A stretch of 64,000 nucleotides of DNA, taken from assembly GCA_965226155.1 (NCBI GenBank), contig OZ245331.1, positions 2,232,001 through 2,296,000 of the forward strand, read 5' to 3'. The translations under genes were made by a program, and so were the position numbers. The notes beneath the pieces were generated by a model that was given only the letters and a program-made list of their open reading frames with translations, did not search any database and was not told the DNA's origin. Each line of letters opens with the position of its first letter. The stretch's first letter is position 1. This stretch comes from G965226155 sp965226155 (GTDB lineage: Bacteria; Pseudomonadota; Gammaproteobacteria; Eutrophobiales; Eutrophobiaceae). This document shows positions 17,124 through 25,673 of this stretch, one piece after another.

Positions 17124-18113
17124 CTAAGCTGACTGAGTACGCGTGTACAGCAAGTGTGCTGCTTCGATTGCAGCCAATAAGCTACCGTCTTTTGCTTTGC
17201 CGGTTCCGGCAAGGTCAAGAGCAGTCCCGTGATCTACAGAAGTGCGAATTAGCGGCAATCCAAGAGTGACATTGACTGTTTCGCCGAATCCTAGTGCTTT
17301 TAGTGCTGGCAACCCCTGATCATGATACATACAAATGACTATATCCATCCCACGTAGCGATTCTTTAGTAAATGCTGTATCCGCTGGAACAGGCCCGACC
17401 AGTTCTAGACCGTCTTCCCTCAATTGGTTTAATACTGGCGTGATAACATCTATCTCTTCTGTCCCAAGGTATCCCTGCTCACCTGCATGCGGATTCAGAC
17501 CGCAAACCATCAGTCGTGGCTGTGGCAGTGCGAATTTTGTCACCATCTCATCTCTAACTGTGCGAATAACCGTTCGCAAGTGTGCATGGGTAATTTTACT
17601 GGGAACAGAGGCTAGCGGCAGATGGGTTGTGACAAGGGCAATCTTTAAGTCCTTGTTCATCAGCATCATTACTGGTGAAGCATTCCCGCATCGGCTAGCA
17701 ATGTATTCTGTGTGTCCGCTGAAGGTAAAGCCAGCCTGGTTAACAATCGCCTTGTTTACCGGACCAGTGACCATCGCAGAAAAGCTGTTGTCTAGGCATC
17801 CTTCTACAGCCGTGTTTATGGTAGACAAGACGTAAGCAGCATTGTCTGTCGCCGGCTGGCCTGTGACAACGATTTGCTCCAGTTTTATTGGTAGCACGGC
17901 GAGTTGTTTAGGTTTGTGAACTACTGGCGGAGATGAAGGATCATAGCTGACTAATTCGAGTTTAGATTTCAGCAATTCAGCGCGGGACAATAACAGATCG
18001 GGATCAGCAACGGCAACAAGGCCAAAATCGAAACTTCTTTGTGCAATTGAAACGAGGATATCCGGGCCTATACCTGCAGGTTCCCCCGGTGTGATAACAA
18101 TAGGTGTATTTAT
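17124..18113 (-). CDS. pdxA: 4-hydroxythreonine-4-phosphate dehydrogenase with apparent ATA start
   Basis: NAD-dependent enzyme of pyridoxal phosphate synthesis that oxidises 4-phosphohydroxy-L-threonine. Metal-binding histidines lie in FSGHTEYIASRCG, CGLNPHAGEQGYLG and MYHDQGLPALK; RTSVDHGTALDLAG ends the active site. The first usual start in frame (17990) would remove about 41 conserved residues, including TPGEPAGIGPD. The frame is open upstream only to a TAA at 18119-18117. Between that stop and TPGEPAGIGPD there is no ATG, GTG or TTG. ATA at 18113 lies exactly where the methionine of relatives falls (read as M-N-T-P-I-V-I-T-P-G). Start codon change to ATA, or real ATA initiation, are both possible. 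It lies six bases after the surA stop. Confidence 0.85.
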   Translation of the reverse strand: MNTPIVITPGEPAGIGPDILVSIAQRSFDFGLVAVADPDLLLSRAELLKSKLELVSYDPSSPPVVHKPKQLAVLPIKLEQIVVTGQPATDNAAYVLSTINTAVEGCLDNSFSAMVTGPVNKAIVNQAGFTFSGHTEYIASRCGNASPVMMLMNKDLKIALVTTHLPLASVPSKITHAHLRTVIRTVRDEMVTKFALPQPRLMVCGLNPHAGEQGYLGTEEIDVITPVLNQLREDGLELVGPVPADTAFTKESLRGMDIVICMYHDQGLPALKALGFGETVNVTLGLPLIRTSVDHGTALDLAGTGKAKDGSLLAAIEAAHLLYTRTQSA

Positions 18114-18119
18114 TTGTTA

Positions 18120-19409
18120 CTAGTCCAGTCGATACTCTACGTAGGCATCATCACGTAATTGTTGTAACCATGCTTCACGGGCTTCATCCAGTTTTCTGGT
18201 GCGTATGGCTTCACGAGCTCTAGCGCGTTTGACGTCTTCCGTACTATCATGTTGCCGCCTCTCCAACATCTGGACAATATGCCAGCCGTATTGAGTCTTA
18301 ATAGGTTCACTGATCTGGTTAGGTTGCAATTCATCCATAGCAGCCTCAAATTCCGGCACAAGATCACCAGGACTGGTCCAGCCGAGATTGCCACCGTCTG
18401 CGGCACTGACAGTATCACCCGAATTGCCTTTAGCGAGCTCGGCAAAGTCATCACCACCTTCGATACGTTGCTTTAATTGCAGTAGCCGGTTACGGGCATC
18501 ATCATCTGAGATTACTTCATTTGGCTTGATAAGAATATGACGCGAACTTGTTTGGGTAACTACGACTTCTTCACTGTCGCGTTCATCCATTAACTTGATG
18601 ATATGGTATCCACTGGGACTAAGAATTAGTTCACTTACGTCACCCTTCTGCATGTCGGCTATAAAGTTGGTGAACAAAGTTGGGACCTGGCTGTATTTAC
18701 GCCAGCCTAAATCACCACCTTCTAGGGCCTGTTGCCCATCAGAATAAGTTGCAGCAATCGCTGCTAGATCTCCACCTGCTTTTAGTTCAGTCTTTACCTT
18801 CTCAGCAAGCTGGCGGGTCTGTTCTAAATCAGTTGTGCCAGGCAATTCGGGTAGGGCAATTAATACATGAGATATACGGTATTCTTTTTCAAGTCCACTC
18901 TGGTGTTGCTGATTCACAAGAAAGTTTTTGATTTCCATATCAGACACAATTACTCGGTTATCTACCGCGCGTTGACGGAGTCGTGATAAAAGAATTTCAT
19001 TGCGGATGTCTTCACGGAAACTTTCGTAGCGGTAGTTATCAGTTTCAAGGATTTCGCTGAATTGCTCAAGCGTCAATTCGTTCTCAGAAGCGATTTGGCT
19101 AATTGTTCTATTAAGTGTTTCGTCATCGACACGGATTCCAGTGCCTTCAGCCATTTGTATCTGTAGCTTGGTTAAAATTAATCTATCGAGTATCTGCTTT
19201 TCTAAAACCGTGGTTGGAGGTAGAGGGGCCTGTTGCTCCAGCAATTGATCGCGAACAGTCCGTACCCGCTGTTGGAGTTCACTGTTCATGATCACGTCAT
19301 CTTCAACAACGGCGACAATGTGGTCGATTTCGTCTGCGGCCTGGATTAGTGCCGAGGAGAACAGCACTATGAGTAAGCCAATAATTTTATTGATATTAAT
19401 AATTTTCAT
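18120..19409 (-). CDS. surA: Periplasmic chaperone and peptidyl-prolyl isomerase SurA
   Basis: Escorts unfolded outer-membrane proteins across the periplasm to the BAM complex. I place the start at ATG 19409, four bases after the lptD stop, giving 429 residues like E. coli SurA; an upstream ATG at 19451 would overlap lptD. The signal peptide MKIININKIIGLLIVLFSSA ends near ALIQAA. An N-terminal chaperone domain precedes two parvulin domains: one near residues 170-275 (EYRISHVLIALPE, GGDLGWRKYSQVP) and one near 285-385 (SSRHILIKPNEV, GGNLGWTSPGDLVPEF). The C-terminal helix ends at TAG 18120-18122. It sits between lptD, a client, and pdxA. Confidence 0.95.
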   Translation of the reverse strand: MKIININKIIGLLIVLFSSALIQAADEIDHIVAVVEDDVIMNSELQQRVRTVRDQLLEQQAPLPPTTVLEKQILDRLILTKLQIQMAEGTGIRVDDETLNRTISQIASENELTLEQFSEILETDNYRYESFREDIRNEILLSRLRQRAVDNRVIVSDMEIKNFLVNQQHQSGLEKEYRISHVLIALPELPGTTDLEQTRQLAEKVKTELKAGGDLAAIAATYSDGQQALEGGDLGWRKYSQVPTLFTNFIADMQKGDVSELILSPSGYHIIKLMDERDSEEVVVTQTSSRHILIKPNEVISDDDARNRLLQLKQRIEGGDDFAELAKGNSGDTVSAADGGNLGWTSPGDLVPEFEAAMDELQPNQISEPIKTQYGWHIVQMLERRQHDSTEDVKRARAREAIRTRKLDEAREAWLQQLRDDAYVEYRLD

Positions 19410-19413
19410 AAGG

Positions 19414-21720
19414 TCAAAACTCGTCTTCATATCCTGGAATGCTTTGAGCAAGAAAGTCTACCGTTTTTTGCCCTATCCCCGCCAGTCCTTTTAGTTCCAA
19501 TTGTAGAAAAAATCCAGTCTGAAATTCACCGTTCAGGGAGCTGTCAGTAGCGTTTAAAAACCGGCGGGCGACTGCACGTAATGACCAGCAACAACTGTCA
19601 TATTCAATACCGCCGAATAAATCCAAGGATTTCTGTCCTGATAATGCGTAATTCCACTTACCTACTACGCTCCATTGTGGGTTGATAGGCCAACGTAATG
19701 ATATGTCAGTTTGTTCGATGTCTGTTACCTTATTAACTGAGACTCCGGTTTGCTGACGTCGAACTCGGTATGCCAAATTCAGGACTTTTCCTTGTTCAGG
19801 GGCATATTGTGCTGAAAATGCAATTTTTCGGGTATCATTTGAATTTGGGTCCCACTGAAATTCACTCTTGATGTTCCAGTTATTAATATAAGTCGTGCCG
19901 AATTCTGCGACTAAAACTGACAAATCGTCGTTCTGCGGTAGCAGTCCTGGAATCACGACCTTACGGTTCCTCAGATAAATGCTCTGACCAATATTGAAAT
20001 AGCTGATTTGTTTTCCGGTCTCGTGGTTGTATATGGCAGAGCTAATAGCTAGCGTCACTTGATTAGCATCACCGACCCGGTCCCGTCCTGAAAACCGATC
20101 TTCACGAAATAAGGAAGAAAACGAGGTGTCATAGATACCTGTATCGAACACGGGCAGACCAACCTGGCTTTTTTTCGGAACGTGCAGATAAAATATCCGT
20201 GGTTCCAAAGTTTGTGACATGTCATTTCCAAACAGCCCGATATCTCGTTCTAGAAATAGTCCACTGTTAATGCTGAGTGTAGGAATAAAACGGTCAGGTG
20301 AATCATCAAAGGAATTATTTTGATTAAGATTGTACCGGGTGTATCTAATACCCAGTTTAGGTGTCACGTATCCTGCTGTTTTATAATATGGATAGGAAAT
20401 TGATGAATAAATGTCTGATCTAAAACCGTTGACGTTGTTGAGCATGACGTCGTCGCCACGTGTAAAATAAACGGCTTCACTACTGATACTATAATTGATG
20501 TGATTGTTTTTCTTGGGTGAGTTAAACCTAAGATTTGTAGCAGGCAATTTTTTATAGGGTCGAGATAGTATTGATAGATTTCGGTCTACAACCTGAAAAT
20601 CCTGTGCCGTGACACTTAAACCTAAGTAATGATCGTTGATATTCCAATTGTATGAAGCGACTGCGTGCCTATCTAGAAACCGGGTGCTTGTGATCGAAAG
20701 CGTATTGCTAAAGTCTTCAAAGTATCTTTTGTCCGAAACACGGTTATATAGTAGCGATATGCTTCCAGTTTGAAGAAATGATTGTTGGTGTGCCAGGGTT
20801 ACCAAGTTTCTGTCATCATCATTAAGATTGTCATCACTTAGGAGATATTCAATATTTATATGTCCATCGCCGTTTTCAAACAGGTAGCGATATTCTCCCA
20901 TTAGCATCACGCCACTATCAGATATTATTCTCGGAGTGATTGTCGCATCCATGTGTGGTGCAATGTTCCAGTAGTATGGTGCACGGAACTCGAAACCATT
21001 TCGATTGGATGAGCCATAACTAGGAGCAAGCAAACCTGATTTTCGTTTGTCACTCAGCGGAAAGCTCATATAGGGTGTATAAAAAATGGGGATGTCTTTG
21101 ACTCTTAATATAACGTTCCTTGCAGTTCCTCGGTCAGTTTCATGGTTTAAGTTCAGGCTTTTTGCAGACAACTTCCAAATATTAGTTGTTAAATCCCAGA
21201 ATGTGTCGCCCGGATCACAGGTTGTAAAGTCAATATTATTACCTCTAGTTAAAATTCCTGGATCCACAAATAATTCAGTTGAATGGCCATGCATGCGATT
21301 GCTGTATATCCAGTAATCTGTGTCAGTAAATAAGGCTGTGGACTCATTCATCTGGACCCTTGCGGTTGGACTTTTGAGATATACTTCGTTATCCCAGTAG
21401 TTCACATTACCGAATAAATCAGCGTTTCCTGAAGTTTGATCATAATCAATCCTGTCTGCGATAGCCTGTTGCTGGTCTTTAGCAATCTCGGCGTTACCAA
21501 TCAAATGTGAGACGCCACCTTCTACGGAATCAAATTGATCGGCTGTAATAAAGGTATCACCAGGTTGCAGTGGCTCGGTGATAACTGGACGTGGTGGAAC
21601 ATCAATAGTTGACGAACAAAACGGCTGAATACCAGGATGTTGGGAAGTTTGAGCGCTAGTGATAGTAGTGGTAAAGAACCCACCGATTACAGAGATAACA
21701 AAATAGATTAGTTGTTTCAT
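19414..21720 (-). CDS. lptD: LPS-assembly protein LptD
   Basis: Outer-membrane beta-barrel that inserts lipopolysaccharide into the outer leaflet with LptE. The 768 residues start with the signal peptide MKQLIYFVISVIGGFFTTTITSAQ. The periplasmic jellyroll has ITADQFDSVEGGVSHLIGNAEI and repeated beta strands, and IFYTPYMSFPLSDKRKSGLLAPSYGS marks the join to the barrel, rich in alternating aromatic strands. Cysteines appear near residue 35 (PFCSS), residue 165 (TTCDPGD) and as the CC pair near 725 (YDSCCWSL), consistent with the family's disulfide scheme. Starts a run of tightly spaced genes lptD-surA-pdxA-rsmA. Confidence 0.94.
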   Translation of the reverse strand: MKQLIYFVISVIGGFFTTTITSAQTSQHPGIQPFCSSTIDVPPRPVITEPLQPGDTFITADQFDSVEGGVSHLIGNAEIAKDQQQAIADRIDYDQTSGNADLFGNVNYWDNEVYLKSPTARVQMNESTALFTDTDYWIYSNRMHGHSTELFVDPGILTRGNNIDFTTCDPGDTFWDLTTNIWKLSAKSLNLNHETDRGTARNVILRVKDIPIFYTPYMSFPLSDKRKSGLLAPSYGSSNRNGFEFRAPYYWNIAPHMDATITPRIISDSGVMLMGEYRYLFENGDGHINIEYLLSDDNLNDDDRNLVTLAHQQSFLQTGSISLLYNRVSDKRYFEDFSNTLSITSTRFLDRHAVASYNWNINDHYLGLSVTAQDFQVVDRNLSILSRPYKKLPATNLRFNSPKKNNHINYSISSEAVYFTRGDDVMLNNVNGFRSDIYSSISYPYYKTAGYVTPKLGIRYTRYNLNQNNSFDDSPDRFIPTLSINSGLFLERDIGLFGNDMSQTLEPRIFYLHVPKKSQVGLPVFDTGIYDTSFSSLFREDRFSGRDRVGDANQVTLAISSAIYNHETGKQISYFNIGQSIYLRNRKVVIPGLLPQNDDLSVLVAEFGTTYINNWNIKSEFQWDPNSNDTRKIAFSAQYAPEQGKVLNLAYRVRRQQTGVSVNKVTDIEQTDISLRWPINPQWSVVGKWNYALSGQKSLDLFGGIEYDSCCWSLRAVARRFLNATDSSLNGEFQTGFFLQLELKGLAGIGQKTVDFLAQSIPGYEDEF

Positions 21721-21730
21721 TCAGTTGTTA

Positions 21731-21892
21731 TTATTTTTCTAAAAAATTGGCTAGTGCTGATGTGTTTAATCTTTTCACGCAGGACAATTCTAGTGATTCT
21801 GCTGGTTTTGAAAAGCATTTTGACAACTTAATGCATGGATCGGTGCCATTTTTGCGGTAAAGCGATATGATATTGCCGATTTTCTGTACCAA
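21731..21892 (-). CDS. Possible small 53-residue protein between rsxG and lptD
   Basis: A short frame with TTG start at 21892 and TAA at 21731-21733. An AAGGA lies nine bases before the TTG and overlaps the end of rsxG. The product is lysine-rich, carries three cysteines (DPCIKLSKCF, LELSCVKRL) and has no signal peptide or membrane segment. I do not recognise it. It occupies the place where rsxE and nth normally follow rsxG but shows no resemblance to RsxE. It may be only a chance ORF. Confidence 0.3.
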   Translation of the reverse strand: MVQKIGNIISLYRKNGTDPCIKLSKCFSKPAESLELSCVKRLNTSALANFLEK

Positions 21893-21897
21893 GTCTG

Positions 21898-22515
21898 CTA
21901 TTCCTTGTATAAAGTGGAATTGGCTAAGTCATGATAATCAAGCGTACTTTTAATCGCATTGATGACACCACGGGAAGTGATAGTTGCGCCACTAAGCTGG
22001 TCAAAATAACCGGCGTCACTGCGAGTAGTCCATTGATTAGGTGGTATGGTGGCAAACGACTGGCCTGTGAATATATTGATCCAGTCTGAGTTAGCTTGGT
22101 TAACACCGTCTCCCAAGCCGTTGGTTTCATTCTCGCTGATTACTCGGACACCACTGACTACCGCCTCATTTGTGATCCCAATTGCCAACTCGATCGCTCC
22201 GTTGTAGCCGTTCGCGACTACTGGATAGAAAATGACGCCGGTAGGATCATCTCCTGATCGTGATCGGTAAACTTTTACCAAATGATTAGTGCCGAGGTAA
22301 TCGGGCTCGATTATTTCAATGAAGTTGTTGAATATATCGTTATCCGATTTAGTGGGTATCACATCATTTATAATCTTGCGTGTGACGATAAGCTGGTTTT
22401 CAGCAATCCTTTCTTTTGTGAATTTGTTAACGATAAAAAGTAGTACAGTACTGATCAACACCAGAACAATAAAGCTTGTAATAAAAAATACAGTTCGATT
22501 TTGTTGCTCAGGCAT
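21898..22515 (-). CDS. rsxG: Rnf electron transport complex subunit G
   Basis: Membrane-anchored FMN-binding subunit of the Rnf/Rsx complex. The 205 residues have one N-terminal membrane helix (about residues 8-28) and a periplasmic FMN-binding domain. The flavinylation motif SGATITS near residue 178 supplies the threonine that binds FMN covalently, and GFGDG-like NETNGLGDGV lies before it. Follows rsxD by five bases. In E. coli and relatives rsxE comes next; here lptD does. Confidence 0.93.
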   Translation of the reverse strand: MPEQQNRTVFFITSFIVLVLISTVLLFIVNKFTKERIAENQLIVTRKIINDVIPTKSDNDIFNNFIEIIEPDYLGTNHLVKVYRSRSGDDPTGVIFYPVVANGYNGAIELAIGITNEAVVSGVRVISENETNGLGDGVNQANSDWINIFTGQSFATIPPNQWTTRSDAGYFDQLSGATITSRGVINAIKSTLDYHDLANSTLYKE

Positions 22516-22520
22516 GGGAT

Positions 22521-23597
22521 TCAGGATTCCCCAAGAACTTTCAAACGGGTATATCGATCAATCAGCGGTACCAGTGAGTTAGCAATAAGCACAGAAAATG
22601 CAATGCCATCAGGGAAAGCCCCCCATACGCGTATGACATAGGCTGTCAGGCCAATTATACAACCGTAAATTATACGACCTCTCGGTGTAGTTGAGGCAGT
22701 GACCGGATCGGTGGCGATGAAAAATGCACATAGCATCGTGCCACCGCTGAATAAATGGAAGAAAGGTGAGGCATATAAATCAGCATCATAAAAATTAAAC
22801 ACCATACTAGTTAGAAACAGGCTACCCAACACAGTTACCGGGATCCGCCAACTGATTATTTTCATCCTAATCATGCCGACACCACCCAGAAAGAATGCAA
22901 AACTGATCCATTCCCAACCTTTTCCGCCGAAATTGCCATACATCGGATCGGTCTTTATCTCCGAGATCATATCCATAGACTGGATCCGGATTTGCATATG
23001 AGTGAGTGGCGTCGCACCGCTGAGACTATTCACATCGTTGATTATAGTTGTGTTGTCTATAGATAAATCAACTGACTGTGATGGCTTCACAACTGCAGAG
23101 CTGAAGATTCTGTTCAGAGTGTACGTGGCGTTATTGCTTTGGCTAAATAGACCTGTAGGTAACGGCCAATGATTCATCAGTACAGGAAAACACAACAGTA
23201 CAAAAATATATCCCGTAGCGGCTGGGTTAAACGGGTTGTAACCCAGGCCACCGTATAGATGCTTGGCAAATACCAGCCCGAAAGTGACACCAGTCAGGCT
23301 GACCCACCAGGGAGAAAAAGGGGTGATCATTAATGCAAATAATAGAGCAGTGACAACGGCGCTGCCGTCGTGTAAGTAAATACGTAGACTACGATGCCGA
23401 AGTTTCAGCATCAGTGCTTCAATAATTAATGCAAAGCCAATTGATAACATACATTGTATTACGATGCCGATACCGAAAAACCACAAGTAACACAGTAGCC
23501 CGGGAAGCAATGCAAGGCATACTCTGAGCATGACGGAGCTAACGGTTGAGCCGTCATGTTTGTGTGGGGAGCTGATAATATCTAACTTATTTACCAC
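22521..23597 (-). CDS. rsxD: Rnf electron transport complex subunit D
   Basis: Polytopic membrane subunit that carries a covalent FMN and probably forms part of the ion path. The 358-residue protein has about nine or ten hydrophobic segments. GGLGYNPFNPAATGYIFVLL is the NqrB/RnfD signature, and SLSGATPLTHMQ near residue 195 is the flavinylation site with its threonine. FFIATDPVTASTTPRGRIIYG near residue 295 is also conserved. Its ATG overlaps the end of rsxC by eleven bases, so translation is coupled. Confidence 0.94.
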   Translation of the reverse strand: MVNKLDIISSPHKHDGSTVSSVMLRVCLALLPGLLCYLWFFGIGIVIQCMLSIGFALIIEALMLKLRHRSLRIYLHDGSAVVTALLFALMITPFSPWWVSLTGVTFGLVFAKHLYGGLGYNPFNPAATGYIFVLLCFPVLMNHWPLPTGLFSQSNNATYTLNRIFSSAVVKPSQSVDLSIDNTTIINDVNSLSGATPLTHMQIRIQSMDMISEIKTDPMYGNFGGKGWEWISFAFFLGGVGMIRMKIISWRIPVTVLGSLFLTSMVFNFYDADLYASPFFHLFSGGTMLCAFFIATDPVTASTTPRGRIIYGCIIGLTAYVIRVWGAFPDGIAFSVLIANSLVPLIDRYTRLKVLGES

Positions 23598-25110
23598 TTT
23601 TGTCCTCAGGGTTAGTTTGTTGTTTACCGCGCTTCTGTCGGGTTCGTTTTACTGCCTCATCAATGTAGTCTTTTTTTGCTTGAACATCTGATTCTGGATC
23701 TGCTAATAAGGGTAAATCATCCGCATCTGCATGTTGGTCCTGATCATGTCGTGCCTCGTGGGCCATAAAACGGGCTCTGGCGTGATCAGCACCGTCTCGT
23801 CGCCGTTCTTCCGCGGCAATTTGTGATTTAGCATAGCGGTAATACTGGACAAGTGGGATGTTGCTCGGACAAACATAAGAACAGCAACCACATTCAATAC
23901 AATCAAAAATATGATATCGCTGCGCCTCTTCAAGGTTATCAGATCGTGAATGCCAGTATAGCTGCTGTGGAAGTAATTTAATTGGGCACACGTCTACACA
24001 CGCACCGCAACGGATGCACGGCATTTCGATGGTCACATTTTTCTTTTTCTCTACCAGTATGCAGTTAGTCGTTTTGATGATAGGGATCTCGGGGTTAGTT
24101 ACATTCATTCCCATCATCGGACCACCAAGTATGATGCAATGATTATCATTTGGTTCGTAACCACAGGTTTTTAGACAGTCAATAACCGGAGTGCCGAGTA
24201 GTACTTGCAGATTATGAGGTGTCTCTACTTTACCGGTAATGGTAACGTAACGGGAAATTACCGGCTCACCTCGGGTTACCGCACGGTAAACCGATGCTGC
24301 CGTGGCAACATTATGCATAACTATCCCGATTTGGATCGCTAAGCCACCGCCAGGAACTTCTTTCCCTGTTATAACTTGGATGAGTTGTTTTTCACTACCG
24401 GCCGGGTAACGGGCGGGCACTTTAATCAATTCGATATCATCACTAACGAGTTTTGCTAGTGCTTCGTAGGCTTCCGGCATATCATCTTCAACCGCAATGA
24501 CACAATGCTTTGCCTGTACTGCGTGACGTATCATTTGTGTACCCGCTACGACATAGTCTGCCTTTTCCTGAATCAGTCGATCATCACAGGTAATAAAGGG
24601 TTCACATTCCACTCCGTTAATTATCAACGTGTCTACAACATTACGCACACCTTCATTTAATTTCACGTGCGCTGGAAATCCAGCGCCACCAAGTCCAGTA
24701 ACTCCGCAATCACGTATTACATCCTGCAATTTCTTCGGATCGACCGAGGCGTATTCATGTGTAGGACTGATATCACTCCATTTGTCCTCGCCATCGGGTT
24801 CGATAACAATGCAAGTAGCAGATAGTTCAGCAGGGTGCGGTATTGGGTAGTCACCAATATCGATCACCTTTCCCGACGTGCTAGCATGTAGGGGAATACT
24901 CACATAGCCATTAGCTCGGGCTATAGTCTGACCTTTTAATACATGGTCACCGACCTTAATTATAGGTTCGGATGGGATGCCGATATGCTGACGTAGTGGC
25001 AGAATGATTCGGGGGGGAAGTGGGTGTTGCGTGGCGACAATATTATCCGTAATTGTCTTGTGAGTCTCGAGTTTCAGTCCACCGTGAAACTTATGCAGTT
25101 CCATGGCCAT
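23587..25110 (-). CDS. rsxC: Rnf electron transport complex subunit C
   Basis: Peripheral NADH- and FMN-binding subunit that passes electrons into the complex. In the 507 residues, GGLKLETHKT opens the protein, GVTGLGGAGFPAHVKL forms the nucleotide/FMN-binding loop near residue 140, and EPFITCDDRL follows. Two 4Fe-4S motifs are complete: CIRCGACVDVCPIKLLP near residue 370 and CIECGCCSYVCPSNIPL near 410. The C-terminal tail is charged and rich in Asp, Arg and Gln, much shorter than the long repeats of E. coli RsxC. rsxB ends two bases before it. Confidence 0.94.
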   Translation of the reverse strand: MAMELHKFHGGLKLETHKTITDNIVATQHPLPPRIILPLRQHIGIPSEPIIKVGDHVLKGQTIARANGYVSIPLHASTSGKVIDIGDYPIPHPAELSATCIVIEPDGEDKWSDISPTHEYASVDPKKLQDVIRDCGVTGLGGAGFPAHVKLNEGVRNVVDTLIINGVECEPFITCDDRLIQEKADYVVAGTQMIRHAVQAKHCVIAVEDDMPEAYEALAKLVSDDIELIKVPARYPAGSEKQLIQVITGKEVPGGGLAIQIGIVMHNVATAASVYRAVTRGEPVISRYVTITGKVETPHNLQVLLGTPVIDCLKTCGYEPNDNHCIILGGPMMGMNVTNPEIPIIKTTNCILVEKKKNVTIEMPCIRCGACVDVCPIKLLPQQLYWHSRSDNLEEAQRYHIFDCIECGCCSYVCPSNIPLVQYYRYAKSQIAAEERRRDGADHARARFMAHEARHDQDQHADADDLPLLADPESDVQAKKDYIDEAVKRTRQKRGKQQTNPEDKSGK

Positions 25111-25112
25111 AG

Positions 25113-25673
25113 TCAGTTCTCAAGTATCGTCCCGGGTTTCGACCACACCCATTCTTTGCTGCGGGTCCACACCGGGACCATACTAATACAGTCTACCGGA
25201 CAAGGTTCAATACACAGTTCACAACCAGTGCAATTTTGCTTAATGATGGTATGCATCATTTGACGTGAGCCAATTATGGCATCTACTGGACAGGCAGGAA
25301 TACATTTTACACATCCAATGCAAAGACTTTCGTCTATCAGTGCGGCAAGAGTTTGTGAATCTATTTTTTTGTCTGCTGGGAAAGGCACAGGATCACGACC
25401 CAGTAAATTTGCTATTGCGCGGATGGTCAACCCGCCACCTGGGGGACATTGGTTAATATCAGCGTTGCCACGTGCAATAGCTTCGGCATAGGGCCGGCAG
25501 CCTGAAAAGTCGCACTTCCCGCATTGAGTCTGAGGCAATAGGGAATCAATACTATCAATCTTCTGATGTAAGCGGCGTTCAAAACGCTGCGCATCGGATA
25601 CTGATCTTCTACGCGGATAGTATGATAGGACGAATAGAACGCCAATGACTAAGACAAAAACAAACCCGATCAT
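25113..25673 (-). CDS. rsxB: Rnf electron transport complex subunit B
   Basis: Membrane-anchored ferredoxin-like subunit. The 186 residues begin with one membrane helix (about 2-20). A first cluster motif QTQCGKCDFSGCRPYAEAI with a fourth cysteine in NQCPPGG binds 4Fe-4S, and two further ferredoxin motifs are complete: CIGCVKCIPACPVDAI and CTGCELCIEPCPVDCI. All twelve expected cysteines are present, in contrast to the losses in RsxA. The ATG overlaps the rsxA stop (ATGA). Confidence 0.95.
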   Translation of the reverse strand: MIGFVFVLVIGVLFVLSYYPRRRSVSDAQRFERRLHQKIDSIDSLLPQTQCGKCDFSGCRPYAEAIARGNADINQCPPGGGLTIRAIANLLGRDPVPFPADKKIDSQTLAALIDESLCIGCVKCIPACPVDAIIGSRQMMHTIIKQNCTGCELCIEPCPVDCISMVPVWTRSKEWVWSKPGTILEN

